Shown piece after piece: positions 8,961-19,276 of a DNA stretch of 64,000 bases. Under the pieces are notes generated by a model. The model saw only the letters and a program-made list of their open reading frames with translations. It searched no databases and was not told where the DNA came from. The translations under genes and the position numbers were made by a program. Source of the DNA: Ruegeria atlantica (GTDB lineage: Bacteria > Pseudomonadota > Alphaproteobacteria > Rhodobacterales > Rhodobacteraceae); contig NZ_WQBE01000003.1 of NCBI RefSeq assembly GCF_013032005.1, positions 186,001 to 250,000 on the forward strand. Reading direction: 5' to 3'. The first letter of the stretch is position 1. Each line of letters starts with the position of its first letter.

Positions 8961-9884
8961 ATGCTTGCCTATAGTCTACGGCGACTGCTGGTCGCCATAC
9001 CGACGATCCTGTTGCTGATCGTCGCCTGTTTCTTTCTTATGCACTTCGCGCCCGGTGGGCCCTTTACCTCGGAACGGCCTCTGCCACCGGCGGTTCTGGC
9101 CAATATCGAGGCCCGCTATGGGCTGGATCAACCGCTGTGGAAACAGTTGTGGGATTACCTCTATAACATCGTCGTGCATTTCGATTTCGGCCCGTCCTTC
9201 AAGTTCAAGGACCGCGATGTGAACGACATCATCGCACAGGGTTTTCCAATCTCGCTGACCTATGGGTCGCTGTCGTTCCTGGTTGCTACCACCGTTGGTG
9301 TGGGCCTCGGGATCGCCGCCGCAATCAAGCACAACAGCTGGATCGACTACTTCGCCGTGGGTCTGGGCATTGCTGCGCAGGCGCTACCGAACTTCATCAT
9401 GGGCCCGATCCTAATCCTGACTTTCACCCTGTGGCTGGGGCTGCTGCCCGGCGGTGGTTGGAATGGTGGTCAGTGGCAATATCTGATCATGCCGGTCATT
9501 GCGTTGGCGACCTCGTACATGGGGTCGATTGCGCGGATCACGCGGTCGTCCATGCTTGAGGTTCTGAACTCGAACTTCATACGCACCGCGCGCGCCAAGG
9601 GCCTGCCGACCAGAACCGTGATCTGGCGCCATGCGTTGAAGCCGACCCTTCTGCCTGTTGTGTCCTATCTTGGGCCGGTCTTTGTCTACGTGCTGACCGG
9701 TTCTGTCTTTGTCGACATCTATTTCTCGACCGGTGGATTAGGTCAGGCCTATGTCGGCTCGGCCCTGTCGCGGGACTATGCCGTGCTGTTGGGCGTCACG
9801 ATCCTTTATGGCGCGCTGACCGTTGTCGTGAACTTGCTGACCGACCTGGCCTATGCCTGGTTCGATCCGAAAATCCGGTACTGA
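8961..9884 (+). CDS. oppB: Oligopeptide ABC transporter permease (OppB-like)
   Basis: 307 residues with six predicted membrane helices. It begins with the MLAYSLRRLLVAIPTILLL pattern of DppB/OppB permeases and carries the coupling-helix EAA loop (RTARAKGLPTRTVIWRHALKPTLLP, about 207-231). It lies 66 bases after oppA; the gap holds a small GC-rich inverted repeat (CCCTGTCCC / GGGGCAGGG, about 8910-8938) that may stabilise the oppA part of the message. It forms the transmembrane channel with OppC. Confidence 0.92.
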   Translation: MLAYSLRRLLVAIPTILLLIVACFFLMHFAPGGPFTSERPLPPAVLANIEARYGLDQPLWKQLWDYLYNIVVHFDFGPSFKFKDRDVNDIIAQGFPISLTYGSLSFLVATTVGVGLGIAAAIKHNSWIDYFAVGLGIAAQALPNFIMGPILILTFTLWLGLLPGGGWNGGQWQYLIMPVIALATSYMGSIARITRSSMLEVLNSNFIRTARAKGLPTRTVIWRHALKPTLLPVVSYLGPVFVYVLTGSVFVDIYFSTGGLGQAYVGSALSRDYAVLLGVTILYGALTVVVNLLTDLAYAWFDPKIRY

Positions 9885-9894
9885 GGGGCTGGCA

Positions 9895-10824
9895 ATGCTT
9901 GGAAAATCACAAAAAGCCGCTCAGCTGGCCGGAGACGTAACCGACTACACGGTTATTCAGGGACGTTCGCTGTGGCAAGACGCACGGATGCGTTTTGTTC
10001 GAAACAAAGCCGCAATGGCCAGCGTCTTCATTCTGACCATGATCGTCCTGTTCACAATCTTTGGCCCATATTTCGCCGTCTGGAGCAACGAGGAGATTGA
10101 CTGGAACGTTATGGGGGACGTGGCTGGCATGGGCATGCCCTCAATCGAAACCGGGCACTATTTCGGCGTCGACGATCTGGGACGCGACCTTTACAGCCGC
10201 GTCATTCAGGCCACTACAACATCGCTGCTGGTCGGGCTTATCGGGGCGGCAACCGCACTGATTGTCGGAACCTGCTACGGTATCGCCGCCGGATATATCG
10301 GCGGGCGCACCGACGGTATCATGATGCGGTTTGTCGACATCCTGCTGGCGATCCCGGCCACATTGATCGTCATCTTGCTGCTGGTCGTGGCGGGGCGGTC
10401 GTTCTTCATGTTGTTCATCGCACTTGGCGCGGTGGGCTGGTTAACCATGGCGCGGATCGTTCGGGGGCAAACCCTGACCCTGAAAAACCGCGAGTTCATC
10501 GAGGCCGCCCGTGCAGCTGGTGTCAGCGAGTTCACCATCATGTATCGCCATATCCTGCCAAACCTTTTGGGTGTGGTAATCGTCTATGCCTCGTTGTTGG
10601 TGCCGGAAATGATCCTGATGGAAAGCTTCATCTCGTTTCTTGGATTGGGCATTTCGGAACCCTACACGTCCTTGGGTCGTTTGATTGCCGAAGGCGCAGG
10701 AACGATGGCTTACGGGACGCTGTGGCAGTTGATGTACCCGCTGACAATTTATGTCGCCATCATCATCTCGATGTTCTTCATCGGCGATGGTTTGCGTGAC
10801 GCTCTGGACCCGAAGGATCGCTGA
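9895..10824 (+). CDS. oppC: Oligopeptide ABC transporter permease (OppC-like)
   Basis: 309 residues from the ATG at 9895, preceded by GAGGGG. Layout is typical of OppC/DppC: cytoplasmic N-terminal tail, a first helix at about 45-65, a periplasmic loop with [17 protein letters not shown] (about 101-117), and a five-helix core with the EAA loop ([24 protein letters not shown]). It starts 10 bases after oppB and ends 1 base before oppDF. It pairs with OppB. Confidence 0.92.
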   Translation: MLGKSQKAAQLAGDVTDYTVIQGRSLWQDARMRFVRNKAAMASVFILTMIVLFTIFGPYFAVWSNEEIDWNVMGDVAGMGMPSIETGHYFGVDDLGRDLYSRVIQATTTSLLVGLIGAATALIVGTCYGIAAGYIGGRTDGIMMRFVDILLAIPATLIVILLLVVAGRSFFMLFIALGAVGWLTMARIVRGQTLTLKNREFIEAARAAGVSEFTIMYRHILPNLLGVVIVYASLLVPEMILMESFISFLGLGISEPYTSLGRLIAEGAGTMAYGTLWQLMYPLTIYVAIIISMFFIGDGLRDALDPKDR

Positions 10825-10825
10825 T

Positions 10826-12631
10826 ATGAGCCTGTTCTCTGTTAAGGACCTGAGCGTCCAGTTCAATACGCCCGATGGTGTGGTCGAGGCCGTCAAAGGC
10901 ATCAGTTTCGACATCAATCCGGGCGAATGCCTTGGCATCGTGGGTGAAAGCGGGTCAGGCAAAAGCCAGACCTTCATGGCCGCGATGGGATTGTTGCCGC
11001 CTGCCGGACGGGCCATGGGGTCCGCTACTCTAAACGGCAAGGAAATCCTGAACCTGCCTATCAACAAGCTGAACAAGATCCGTGGCGATGATGTCGGCAT
11101 GATCTTTCAGGACCCACTGACCGCGCTGACACCGCATCTGCGGATCGGTCAGCAAATGCGAGAGGTTCTGCAGGTACATGAAGGGCTGCAAGGGTCCGCA
11201 GCTCGGGCTCGCTGTCTGGAATGGCTGGATCGCGTCCGCATCCCCGAGGCAAAACGGCGGCTGGATCAATACCCACACGAATTGTCGGGTGGTATGCGTC
11301 AGCGCGTGATGATTGCAATGTCGATGCTGTGCAATCCCAAGCTGCTGATCGCGGATGAACCGACCACGGCGCTGGACGTCACCGTGCAGGCCGACATTCT
11401 CGACCTGATGGTGCGCCTGCAAAAGGACGAAGGCACGGCGATTGCCCTGATCACCCATGACATGGGCGTTGTTGCGCGGATGTGCGATCGCATTCAGGTC
11501 ATGCGTCTGGGTCAGTTTGTCGAGGCCGGAGACACGCGCGAAATCTTCCGCGCACCGCAGCACGAATACACCCGTACTCTGCTAGAGGCGATGCCGCGGA
11601 TCGATGCTGGCGATGCGCCGAAGGCTTTGGACAAGGTCGAAGACCCGCTGTTAAAAGTTGATGACGTCAAGGTCCATTTCCCGATCCACGTGCCGGGTGG
11701 CATATTTGGACGCAAGGTGCCATTGAAGGCGGTCGATGGCGTCAGTTTTGACATCCGCAAAGGTGAAACACTGGGTGTTGTAGGCGAATCTGGCTGTGGA
11801 AAATCCACTCTAGCAAGGGCGGTTCTTCAACTGATCGAGCCCAGCGGTGGCAATGTCAGCTGGCTGGGCCATCCCATTGTCGGGTTAAAACGGGCCGAGC
11901 TGAACAAATACCGCAAAGACTTGCAGATCGTGTTTCAGGACCCGCTGGCCAGCCTCGACCCGCGGATGACTATCTCGGCGTCTATCGCGGAACCGCTCAA
12001 GACCTACCGCCCCGATCTGACGGATCGGGAACGCAAGGAAATGGTCGCCGACATGATGGAACGGGTTGGTCTGAAGGCCAACATGATCAACCGTTATCCG
12101 CATGAGCTGTCCGGCGGGCAAAACCAGCGGGTCGGCATTGCACGGGCGATGATCAATAAACCCAAGTTGATCATCTGTGATGAGGCGGTTTCCGCGCTGG
12201 ATGTGTCCATTCAAGCGCAAATCGTGGAATTGTTGCGCGAACTGCAACAGGAGTTTGGCCTGTCGATGATCTTCATCAGCCACGACCTGTCTGTGGTACG
12301 TGCGGTCTCAAACCGGATCATGGTTCTGTATCTTGGCCGAATAGTCGAGCTGGGGGATGGAGAGGTGATCTGTTCTGATCCAATCCACCCTTACACGAAA
12401 TCCCTGATCTCGGCGGTGCCGATCCCGGACCCGGATGTGGAACGCAGCCGACAGCGGTTGAAGCTGCCTGGTGAACTGCCCTCACCCATGGATCCCAAAG
12501 CCGCATTGCGGTTTCTTCCCAGCCGGTTGGCCGAAGGTCAGACCGATTATGTGCCGCAGCTGAGTGAGGTGACGCCGGATCATTTCGTGGCCGAACACGA
12601 CCCGCTGGAAATCATCATGAACGGGGCCTGA
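10826..12631 (+). CDS. Fused dual ATP-binding subunit of the oligopeptide transporter (OppD-OppF)
   Basis: 601 residues starting at the ATG at 10826, two bases after the oppC stop; in-frame codons upstream lie inside oppC. Two complete ABC ATPase domains are present. Domain 1 (about 1-265) has Walker A GESGSGKS, signature LSGGMRQR and Walker [13 protein letters not shown]. Domain 2 (about 275-560) has [17 protein letters not shown] and [12 protein letters not shown]. Each is followed by the oligopeptide-transporter C-terminal region. In E. coli these are separate OppD and OppF proteins; single-chain fusions are common in alphaproteobacteria. Position 2 of the second Walker B motif has DEA rather than DEP, a mild variation. 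Confidence 0.92.
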   Translation: MSLFSVKDLSVQFNTPDGVVEAVKGISFDINPGECLGIVGESGSGKSQTFMAAMGLLPPAGRAMGSATLNGKEILNLPINKLNKIRGDDVGMIFQDPLTALTPHLRIGQQMREVLQVHEGLQGSAARARCLEWLDRVRIPEAKRRLDQYPHELSGGMRQRVMIAMSMLCNPKLLIADEPTTALDVTVQADILDLMVRLQKDEGTAIALITHDMGVVARMCDRIQVMRLGQFVEAGDTREIFRAPQHEYTRTLLEAMPRIDAGDAPKALDKVEDPLLKVDDVKVHFPIHVPGGIFGRKVPLKAVDGVSFDIRKGETLGVVGESGCGKSTLARAVLQLIEPSGGNVSWLGHPIVGLKRAELNKYRKDLQIVFQDPLASLDPRMTISASIAEPLKTYRPDLTDRERKEMVADMMERVGLKANMINRYPHELSGGQNQRVGIARAMINKPKLIICDEAVSALDVSIQAQIVELLRELQQEFGLSMIFISHDLSVVRAVSNRIMVLYLGRIVELGDGEVICSDPIHPYTKSLISAVPIPDPDVERSRQRLKLPGELPSPMDPKAALRFLPSRLAEGQTDYVPQLSEVTPDHFVAEHDPLEIIMNGA

Positions 12632-12936
12632 CCCTGCTGCCCCTAAGCCGTTCACCCGGCTTCGGGGTTTGCATTGGACCCAGTGACTACGGCAACTGTC
12701 GGCAAGGCGGATCTATGGCAGGCAGATATCCGTTTCTGCTGCAGATAAGGGCAGAAATCCGCAATGTCGCGCAGGGTAAATCCCGATCGTTTTGACTTCT
12801 ACCGCACCGGGTGGCACCATCCTTTGCAAATGATACGTTGGTTGTTACAGAGCGTTGATTGTTGGGACCACAGCGCCTAAGAGACCCGCGTAGTACGCTA
12901 AAAGTCAGACATTGTTTTAGTAACTTGAGAGGTCAA
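12632..12936. other. 305-base intergenic region between oppDF and galU
   Basis: No gene recognised. The 5' part has a GC-rich hairpin after oppDF (CCC-T-AAGCCG, loop TTCACC, CGGCTT-C-GGG; 12641-12666) with little T-run, possibly a weak terminator. A second inverted repeat, TTTCTGC / GCAGAAA (12732-12738 and 12750-12756), is of unknown role. The galU promoter must lie in the 3' half. GAGAGG at 12926-12931 is the galU ribosome-binding site. Confidence 0.4.
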
Positions 12937-13830
12937 ATGACACGTAAGGTCACAAAGGCGATCTTCCCCGTCGCAGGGCTTGGTACGCGGTTCCTGCCCG
13001 CGACAAAGTCGGTCCCGAAAGAGATCATGACGTTGGTCGACCGCCCGTTGGTACAATACGCCATCGACGAAGCGCGTGCCGCCGGCATCACTGAATTCAT
13101 TTTCGTGACCTCTCGCGGCAAATCTGCACTAGAAGACTATTTCGACCACAACTTGGTGCTTGAGCAGGAGCTGAAAGCCAAAGGCAAGGAAGACCTGCTG
13201 GAAACGCTGAACGCCACCAATATGGAAAGTGGCGCGATTGCCTATATCCGTCAGCACAAAGCGTTGGGTCTGGGTCACGCGGTCTGGTGCGCCCGTCGCC
13301 TGATCGGCGACGAGCCTTTCGCGGTAATGTTGCCCGACGACGTGATTGCTGCCGACAAGCCTTGCCTGCAGCAAATGATCGAAGCCTATGAAGAAACCGG
13401 TGGCAACATGGTGGCAGCCATGGAGGTTCCCGAAGACAAGACCAGCGCTTACGGTGTGTTGGACGTAGGTGAAAATATCGGAACGGTCGTACGCGCCCGC
13501 GGCATGGTCGAAAAACCCAAGCCCGAGGATGCGCCCTCGAATCTGGCCGTTATCGGCCGCTATGTGTTGGGGCCGTCGGTTTTGTACAATCTGAACCAAC
13601 TGAAAAGAGGCAGCGGTGGTGAGATTCAACTGACCGACGCGATCGCCGAAGATATTGGCAATGGCGTGCCGGTCTTTGGGTACAAATTCAACGGACAGCG
13701 GTTCGACTGCGGCTCAAAATCAGGGTTCCTGCAGGCCACGGTAGCCTTTGCGCTGGCCCGCCAGGACTTGCGCGAGGATCTGAGCCAGTATCTGCGTGAC
13801 GTTGTGGCGACGGATCAGGCTGCTCAGTAA
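12937..13830 (+). CDS. galU: UTP--glucose-1-phosphate uridylyltransferase
   Basis: 297 residues from the ATG at 12937. It makes UDP-glucose from UTP and glucose 1-phosphate, the precursor for exopolysaccharide, LPS and glycolipid sugars. The nucleotidyltransferase start KAIFPVAGLGTRFLPATKSVPKEI (about 6-29) holds the GxGTRxxPxTK nucleotide-binding motif; EKPKPEDAPSNLAVIGRYVL and GGEIQLTDAI are further GalU signatures. Length is normal. It is a single-gene unit closed by a strong terminator, near gmd-fcl, which feed the same kind of surface polysaccharides. Confidence 0.95.
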   Translation: MTRKVTKAIFPVAGLGTRFLPATKSVPKEIMTLVDRPLVQYAIDEARAAGITEFIFVTSRGKSALEDYFDHNLVLEQELKAKGKEDLLETLNATNMESGAIAYIRQHKALGLGHAVWCARRLIGDEPFAVMLPDDVIAADKPCLQQMIEAYEETGGNMVAAMEVPEDKTSAYGVLDVGENIGTVVRARGMVEKPKPEDAPSNLAVIGRYVLGPSVLYNLNQLKRGSGGEIQLTDAIAEDIGNGVPVFGYKFNGQRFDCGSKSGFLQATVAFALARQDLREDLSQYLRDVVATDQAAQ

Positions 13831-13882
13831 CAACATCTGACGACACATCGACCGGGGTTTTCTTCGGCACGGCATTTCCACA

Positions 13883-13912
13883 AGCCGGGGCGCTTAGCGC
13901 CTCGGCTTTTTT
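13883..13912 (+). terminator. Rho-independent terminator after galU
   Basis: An 11-bp stem, AGCCGGGGCGC (13883-13893) paired with GCGCCTCGGCT (13897-13907) with one G-T wobble, has a TTA apex and runs into six Ts. It stands 53 bases past the galU stop codon. Confidence 0.85.
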
Positions 13913-14036
13913 GATGCTTCTGAAAAGTAAGCAATTGGTTTTTCGGGCGTCCGGCACGGTCAGACGGAATTCATCCATCAAAAGGCAATGTGGCGCGCAA
14001 TGCAATTGTCGGACCGACAGCCACAGGAGGACGCCC

Positions 14037-15113
14037 GTGCCACAAAATTCACCCCGATTGAGCCTTCCATTTCTGCAACCCTCACAGGCCCAGAAACACG
14101 TCACCCATAACGAGGCGCTGCGACAGCTGGATGTTGTTACCCAGCTGAGCCTGACCTCGACAAACGCGTCGACTCCACCTGCCGTTCCAGACCAGGGCGA
14201 GGTTCACGCATTGGGCAACGCACCAACAGGGGATTGGACGGGTCAGGCCGGAATGTTGGCTACTTGGCAGGACAACGCCTGGTATTTCGCCGCGCCCGGC
14301 ACAGGCTGGCGTGCATGGGATGAAAGCACCGGTCAAATGAAAGTCTGGGACGGTGGGGCCTGGATCGACCCCCCGGTGGCGACGCACAATTTGGACGGAG
14401 TGGGTATCGCCACAAGCTATGACAGCACGAACCGCCTGTCGGTAAGATCTCCGGCCACATTGCTCAGCCACGAAGGCGGTGGGCACCAGCTGAAAATCAA
14501 CAAGGCCGGTGCAGGCGACACCGCGTCCTTACTGTTTCAGTCCAATTGGACCGGCCATGCCGAGATGGGTTTGTCGGGCACTACAGGCTTTTCCATCAAA
14601 GTCTCTCCCGATGGCAGCAACTGGACTGACGCACTAAGCTTTGACCCCACGACCGGCATTGCAGATGGCGCGGCAATTCAGGCCAGCCCTGATGACATCA
14701 CACCCGGGCGCCTGATGCGGGCTGACTACGGTTATGGCCCTGGCAACCTGTTAGGGTCCGTTTCCGAAAATGGCGGTGTACCAGACGGAGCGGTGATCGA
14801 GCGGGGCTCAACCCCCAATGGCGACTACGTGCGTTTTGCGGATGGAACGCAGATTTGCACCGTCACCCTGCCCGCAACGGGCTGTATACATGCTGATGGC
14901 GCGCTTTTCGCAAGCGGCGCGGCGGTTTGGTATTTCCCGATTACTTTTGCAACCGGTTCAGCCATTTCGGTCAGTGGCAGCGGAGGGGCCAGCAATCGGT
15001 TCATCGGCTTTGAAGCCCTGACCGAAACGCAGGTAGGTTTCAAGATTTTGGCCACCAACAGCGATGTGACGGCGCTGACACCAACGGCCATTGCCATTGG
15101 CCGCTGGTTCTGA
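14037..15113 (+). CDS. DUF2793-containing protein, tail-fibre-like
   Basis: 358 residues from the GTG at 14037, preceded by a strong AGGAGG; the frame is open further upstream into the galU terminator, so that part is unlikely to be coding. The N-terminal ~105 residues are a DUF2793 domain (LSLPFLQPSQAQKHVTHNEA; then a GDWTGQAGMLATWQDNAWYFAAPGTG-type stretch). The remainder is Gly/Ser/Thr-rich and beta-prone, as in phage tail-fibre or receptor-binding proteins. DUF2793 proteins occur in Rhodobacteraceae, often in or near phage-like or gene-transfer-agent regions, but no other phage gene is seen here. Function unknown; a surface or virion-like role is inference. Confidence 0.7.
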   Translation: MPQNSPRLSLPFLQPSQAQKHVTHNEALRQLDVVTQLSLTSTNASTPPAVPDQGEVHALGNAPTGDWTGQAGMLATWQDNAWYFAAPGTGWRAWDESTGQMKVWDGGAWIDPPVATHNLDGVGIATSYDSTNRLSVRSPATLLSHEGGGHQLKINKAGAGDTASLLFQSNWTGHAEMGLSGTTGFSIKVSPDGSNWTDALSFDPTTGIADGAAIQASPDDITPGRLMRADYGYGPGNLLGSVSENGGVPDGAVIERGSTPNGDYVRFADGTQICTVTLPATGCIHADGALFASGAAVWYFPITFATGSAISVSGSGGASNRFIGFEALTETQVGFKILATNSDVTALTPTAIAIGRWF

Positions 15114-15120
15114 CGGAACG

Positions 15121-15148
15121 AACTGCCCGGGTCCCGACTTGGGCAGTT
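15121..15148. terminator. Hairpin between the convergent DUF2793 and fcl genes
   Basis: Perfect 8-bp arms AACTGCCC (15121-15128) and GGGCAGTT (15141-15148) lie in the 33-base gap between convergent stop codons and reach into the fcl stop. It probably serves both directions. There is no long T-run. Confidence 0.5.
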
Positions 15149-16124
15149 ACTTAGCCCTCAAATCCGCCGCTGCCTGATCCAAGAACCAGGCATAGGTTTC
15201 GCGAATGCCGTCTTCCAGCCCAACGCGCGCGCGCCAGCCCATGTCGGCCAGACGGGACACATCCATCAGCTTGCGCATGGTGCCGTCCGGTTTGCTTACA
15301 TCCTGAGTTATCCGCCCAGTGTAGCCGGTTGTTTTGGCCACCAACGCCGCCAGTTCCGCGATCGAAATATCCTCGCCACAGCCCACGTTGATGTGGCTCA
15401 ACATCGGTTGGGTGTTCGCCTCATAGACATCGCGCGGCAGGTCGAGCACGAACAGCGATGCCTCGGCCATATCGTCCACATGCAGAAATTCGCGGCGGGG
15501 TTTGCCGGTACCCCAGATCACAACTTCGTCCAAACCATCGCGCTGCGCCTCGTGGAACCGGCGGATCAGGGCGGGCAGGACATGGCTGTTTTCGGGGTGG
15601 AAATTGTCACCCGGCCCATACAGATTCGTCGGCATGACCGAGCGGTAATCGACCCCGTGTTGCCGATTATAGCTTTCGCACAATTTGATCCCGGCGATCT
15701 TGGCAACGGCGTAAGGCTCGTTTGTGGGCTCCAGCACGCCTGTCAGCAACGCATCCTCGCGCATCGGCTGTGGCACGGCACGCGGGTAGATGCACGAACT
15801 GCCCAATTGCAGAAGATGTTTCACCCCAGCGGCAAAGGCCTGATGGATCACATTACATTCGATCATCAGGTTGTCGTAGATGAAATCCGCCGGATAGGTA
15901 TTGTTGGCGTGGATGCCCCCCACCTTGGCAGCAGCAAGGATCACGACATCCGGGCGTTCAGCCTGCATAAAGTCGCGCACGGCGGCCTGATCGGTCAGAT
16001 CTACTTCGGAATGTGTACGCGTGATCAGCTCAAGCGCTTCGCCGGCTGCCTGACGATCCTGCAAACGGCGCAGAATTGCGCCACCTACCATGCCGCGGTG
16101 ACCTGCTACGTAAATCTTGCGCAT
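15147..16124 (-). CDS. fcl: GDP-L-fucose synthase
   Basis: 325 residues. NADPH-dependent SDR that epimerises and reduces GDP-4-keto-6-deoxymannose to GDP-L-fucose. It shows the Rossmann motif [10 protein letters not shown] (8-17), the catalytic Tyr-Lys pair in [18 protein letters not shown], and [30 protein letters not shown], all characteristic of Fcl/WcaG. It lies 10 bases downstream of gmd, which supplies its substrate, so the pair is one operon. Confidence 0.95.
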   Translation of the reverse strand: MRKIYVAGHRGMVGGAILRRLQDRQAAGEALELITRTHSEVDLTDQAAVRDFMQAERPDVVILAAAKVGGIHANNTYPADFIYDNLMIECNVIHQAFAAGVKHLLQLGSSCIYPRAVPQPMREDALLTGVLEPTNEPYAVAKIAGIKLCESYNRQHGVDYRSVMPTNLYGPGDNFHPENSHVLPALIRRFHEAQRDGLDEVVIWGTGKPRREFLHVDDMAEASLFVLDLPRDVYEANTQPMLSHINVGCGEDISIAELAALVAKTTGYTGRITQDVSKPDGTMRKLMDVSRLADMGWRARVGLEDGIRETYAWFLDQAAADLRAK

Positions 16125-16134
16125 GTCGTGTTCC

Positions 16135-17259
16135 TCAGCCGTTTTCCAGACTTACCGGCAGTTCGTAACCATGCTCTTTCAACAGCGCATGACGTTTCGC
16201 GGTTTTCAGGTCTTCGACAACCATTTCGGCGCACATTTCCTGCACAGTCAGTTCGGGCTCCCAGCCTAGCTTGGTTTTCGCATTCGACGGATCGCCCAAC
16301 AGCGTTTCCACCTCGGCCGGGCGGAAATATTGCGGGTCGATGCGCATGATCACGTCGCCAGGTTTCAAAGCTGGCGCGTTGTCCCCTTCGATCTTCGTGA
16401 CGGTTGCGATTTCATCCACGCCGTCGCCCGAGAATTCCAACGTGATACCCAACTCGGCAGCGGACCATTCGATGAATTGGCGGACCGAATATTGCACGCC
16501 TGTAGCAATTACGAAATCTTCGGGATTGTCCTGCTGTAGCATCAACCACTGCATCCGCACGTAGTCTTTCGCGTGGCCCCAATCCCGCAGGCTGTCGATA
16601 TTGCCCATGTAAAGGCAATCTTCGAGACCTTGCGCGATATTGGCCAGACCGCGGGTGATCTTGCGGGTCACAAAGGTTTCGCCACGGCGCGGGCTTTCAT
16701 GATTGAACAGGATACCGTTGCAGGCATACATGCCATAGGCTTCGCGGTAGTTGACGGTGATCCAGTAAGAATACAGCTTGGCCACCGCGTATGGCGAACG
16801 GGGGTGGAACGGGGTCGTCTCACGTTGCGGCGTTTCCTGGACCAGACCATACAGCTCGGACGTGGACGCCTGATAGAAACGCGTTTTTTTCTCCAGCCCC
16901 AGAAAACGGATCGCTTCCAGCAGGCGCAGGGTTCCGATGGCGTCTACATCTGCCGTGTATTCCGGAGATTCAAAGCTGACCGCCACATGCGACTGCGCAC
17001 CCAGGTTGTAAACTTCGTCCGGCTGCACCTCCTGAATGATTCTCGTCAGGTTCGACGTGTCGCTCAGATCGCCGTAATGCAGGTGCAATTTGGGGTTGGG
17101 GTCATGAGGATCTTGATAAATGTGGTCGATCCGCTGCGTGTTAAAGGACGACGCCCGGCGCTTAATCCCATGAACTTCATACCCTTTTTCCAGCAGGAAT
17201 TCGGCCAGATAGGACCCATCCTGCCCGGTAATACCTGTAATCAACGCCTTTTTCGTCAT
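16135..17259 (-). CDS. gmd: GDP-mannose 4,6-dehydratase
   Basis: 374 residues, the usual Gmd length. It converts GDP-D-mannose to GDP-4-keto-6-deoxymannose. Motifs: NAD(P) site [14 protein letters not shown] (8-21), a [12 protein letters not shown] stretch, catalytic TSELYG and [22 protein letters not shown], and [17 protein letters not shown], which is typical of Gmd. First gene of gmd-fcl. No glycosyltransferases flank it, so the fucose is presumably used by a polysaccharide locus elsewhere. Confidence 0.96.
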   Translation of the reverse strand: MTKKALITGITGQDGSYLAEFLLEKGYEVHGIKRRASSFNTQRIDHIYQDPHDPNPKLHLHYGDLSDTSNLTRIIQEVQPDEVYNLGAQSHVAVSFESPEYTADVDAIGTLRLLEAIRFLGLEKKTRFYQASTSELYGLVQETPQRETTPFHPRSPYAVAKLYSYWITVNYREAYGMYACNGILFNHESPRRGETFVTRKITRGLANIAQGLEDCLYMGNIDSLRDWGHAKDYVRMQWLMLQQDNPEDFVIATGVQYSVRQFIEWSAAELGITLEFSGDGVDEIATVTKIEGDNAPALKPGDVIMRIDPQYFRPAEVETLLGDPSNAKTKLGWEPELTVQEMCAEMVVEDLKTAKRHALLKEHGYELPVSLENG

Positions 17260-17400
17260 CTTATTTTCCCACGAAATACTGTGTGCATCTTTTCCACCTC
17301 AGAAACAGCAAGAACTCGCGGAATGCAACCCAACGCATTAAATCACTGAAAATACTGACGGCTATTAACCGCCAGCCTGCGTATACGTCACTATTTAACG

Positions 17401-18282
17401 TCAGGACGTCCCGTAGAGCGGCACATCGCTCTTAGCACCATCCGCCAGCGCTTTGCTCTGATCCCGGCGTACTTGTTCATATAGAGCCAGCGATTGTTCA
17501 GAGAACGCCGCGCTCGGGGGGGCGACATGAACAAAGTTTGACCGTTCGTCCTGACCGCGCACCAACATGGCATAGTCTCGGTCCGCAACCAGTTGCCGGG
17601 CGTTAGGGTTGAGATAGCGGATCGCCAGACCAATTCTGCGATCACCGGATCGGTTCGGACCCGAGCCATGAATAGTCAGCCCGTGATGCAGCGACATTTG
17701 CCCAGGGGCAAGTTCGATATGGGTTTTGTCTTCGTCTGCGACATCAACGGCGACTTCCTGCCCGCGCGACAACAGGTTGGTGTCGGAATAGGTGTCGTTA
17801 TGCGGCAGGATCGGGTTTTTATGACTGCCCTGTACGAAATCCATACAACCGCTTTCGACCGTGGCCGGGGACAGCGCGATCCAGGCGGTCACTTGATCCG
17901 GTGTCTCACCCATGCCCCAATAGGTCAGATCCTGATGCATGCCCACCGTGTGTTCGGTATGGGCCTCTTTGACGAAAAACTCGGCGGACCAGACCATGAT
18001 ATCCGGCCCCAATACGCCTTCGACCACATCCAATACCCGTGGGTCCTGTGCCACCCTCGCGGCCAAAGGTATGACCAGATGTGCGTTTACACGCTTGTAG
18101 GTGTTCAATGGCAAAGGCAGATCTGCGGATAGCCAGTCGGTCTCGAGTTGTTCGAATTTCGCGCGGATTTCGGCGATCTCATCGGGAGAAAAAACCGTCA
18201 GAGGGAACAGAAATCCGTCTTCCCAATATTTCTCGGACTGGTTCACCGTCAGGGCGTGGGGTGAGTTAGCTGATTGCGGCAT
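17401..18282 (-). CDS. Phytanoyl-CoA dioxygenase (PhyH) family protein
   Basis: 293 residues. Fe(II)/2-oxoglutarate oxygenase fold: the metal HxD motif is H116-Q-D118 (HQDL) and the distal His with the 2-oxoglutarate-binding Arg lies in IHGSGPNRSGDRR (about 204-216). The family hydroxylates small molecules such as phytanoyl-CoA, ectoine or halogenation-type substrates; which one applies here cannot be told. It is divergent from a LysR-type regulator with a likely LysR box between them, so it is a probable target of that regulator. The gmd gene downstream is separated by about 140 bases. Confidence 0.8.
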   Translation of the reverse strand: MPQSANSPHALTVNQSEKYWEDGFLFPLTVFSPDEIAEIRAKFEQLETDWLSADLPLPLNTYKRVNAHLVIPLAARVAQDPRVLDVVEGVLGPDIMVWSAEFFVKEAHTEHTVGMHQDLTYWGMGETPDQVTAWIALSPATVESGCMDFVQGSHKNPILPHNDTYSDTNLLSRGQEVAVDVADEDKTHIELAPGQMSLHHGLTIHGSGPNRSGDRRIGLAIRYLNPNARQLVADRDYAMLVRGQDERSNFVHVAPPSAAFSEQSLALYEQVRRDQSKALADGAKSDVPLYGTS

Positions 18283-18361
18283 GAGGCACCTCTAGAATGC
18301 TGGTTCACGCAGGATAGGCCGGCACGCCACAAGGTCAGCGCGCAACCTCTTGCCCGTTAGG

Positions 18362-18376
18362 CTAAGTTCAGCTTAG
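18362..18376. promoter_or_regulatory. LysR-type box between the PhyH gene and its divergent regulator
   Basis: CTAAG-TTCAG-CTTAG contains the T-N11-A pattern of LysR operators with 5-bp inverted arms. It sits 10-24 bases before the LysR gene start and about 80 bases upstream of the PhyH gene, the usual place for an autoregulatory and activating site. Confidence 0.5.
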
Positions 18377-18385
18377 TCTATTCTC

Positions 18386-19276
18386 ATGTCGTCCCGTATC
18401 CCGTCCCTCAACTGGCTGCGCGTGTTCGAGGCCGCCGCCCGCACCGAAAGCTTTGCCCGCGCGGCCACGCAGTTGAACATGTCGGCTGCAGCCGTCAGCC
18501 AGCAGGTGAAAGCGCTGGAAACGCGATTGGGCACGCCGCTGTTTCACCGCCACGCCCATGCCGTAACCCTGACCGAGGCAGGGCGGGCCTATCTGCCGTC
18601 GGTTCAACAATCGCTGCTGATGTTGGAAACCGCCACCACGGGGCTGTTCGGTGAAACGCGGGAACAGAGGTTGTTTGTGCAATCCATTCTGCTTTATGCG
18701 CACGGCATTCTGGCCGGTGGGCTGCCAGACTTTCACGCATCGCATCCGCAGATCAGCCTGTCCTTGACCACCGGCAATCTGGTTTCAGATTTCGCCAACC
18801 AGTTCACCGATTTGCAGATCGTATTCGGCAATCCGACCCTCTATGGCGCGGACAGTGATGTGTTGTTGCATGAACGCCTGTATCCCGTAGCCCCGCCAGA
18901 TATCGCCAATCAGATTCACCACCCCCAAGATCTGTTCCGTTTCCCTTTGATCGAGGTTTCGACTCACCGCGCCAGTTGGCTGCATCTTTTCGAGACCTTA
19001 TGTCTGCCGACAGGTCAGGCGCGGTTTTTCTTTGCGGATAACTCCCTGATAGCGGCCGAGATATCGGCCAGCGGCGGTGGCATCGCATTGGCCCGCGCGC
19101 CCGCATCAGATCGGATCATGGAAATGTCGGGCCTTGTCCCCTGCATGCCCGACATTCAAGTGGCAGGTCACGAAACCTACCATCTGGTCTATCCATCCCG
19201 CGCAGCCCTGCGGCCACCGGCGCGTGCCTTTCGCGAATGGCTGCTGGATCACAATGCGGCGGTCCAGACCCGGTAA
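18386..19276 (+). CDS. LysR-family transcriptional regulator (GcvA-like)
   Basis: 296 residues. The N-terminal winged helix-turn-helix (about 6-65; LRVFEAAARTESFARAATQL, AVSQQVKALE) and the RTESFARAA pattern resemble the GcvA/AmpR branch. A LysR substrate-binding domain follows (about 90-290). It is divergent from the PhyH-family gene and has a T-N11-A box in the shared promoter, so it probably controls that gene and itself. The 3' end overlaps the convergent DUF1612-like gene by 28 bases. Confidence 0.85.
   Translation: MSSRIPSLNWLRVFEAAARTESFARAATQLNMSAAAVSQQVKALETRLGTPLFHRHAHAVTLTEAGRAYLPSVQQSLLMLETATTGLFGETREQRLFVQSILLYAHGILAGGLPDFHASHPQISLSLTTGNLVSDFANQFTDLQIVFGNPTLYGADSDVLLHERLYPVAPPDIANQIHHPQDLFRFPLIEVSTHRASWLHLFETLCLPTGQARFFFADNSLIAAEISASGGGIALARAPASDRIMEMSGLVPCMPDIQVAGHETYHLVYPSRAALRPPARAFREWLLDHNAAVQTR

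Noticed and set aside
15393-16349. Open frame opposite fcl and the end of gmd (318 codons)
   Set aside because: Shadow of two confidently identified genes; no ribosome-binding site or recognisable domain.
19249-19276. Possible frameshift or read-through where LysR and the DUF1612-like gene overlap
   Set aside because: Both proteins end at natural family C-termini; a 28-base tail-to-tail overlap is simple convergent packing.
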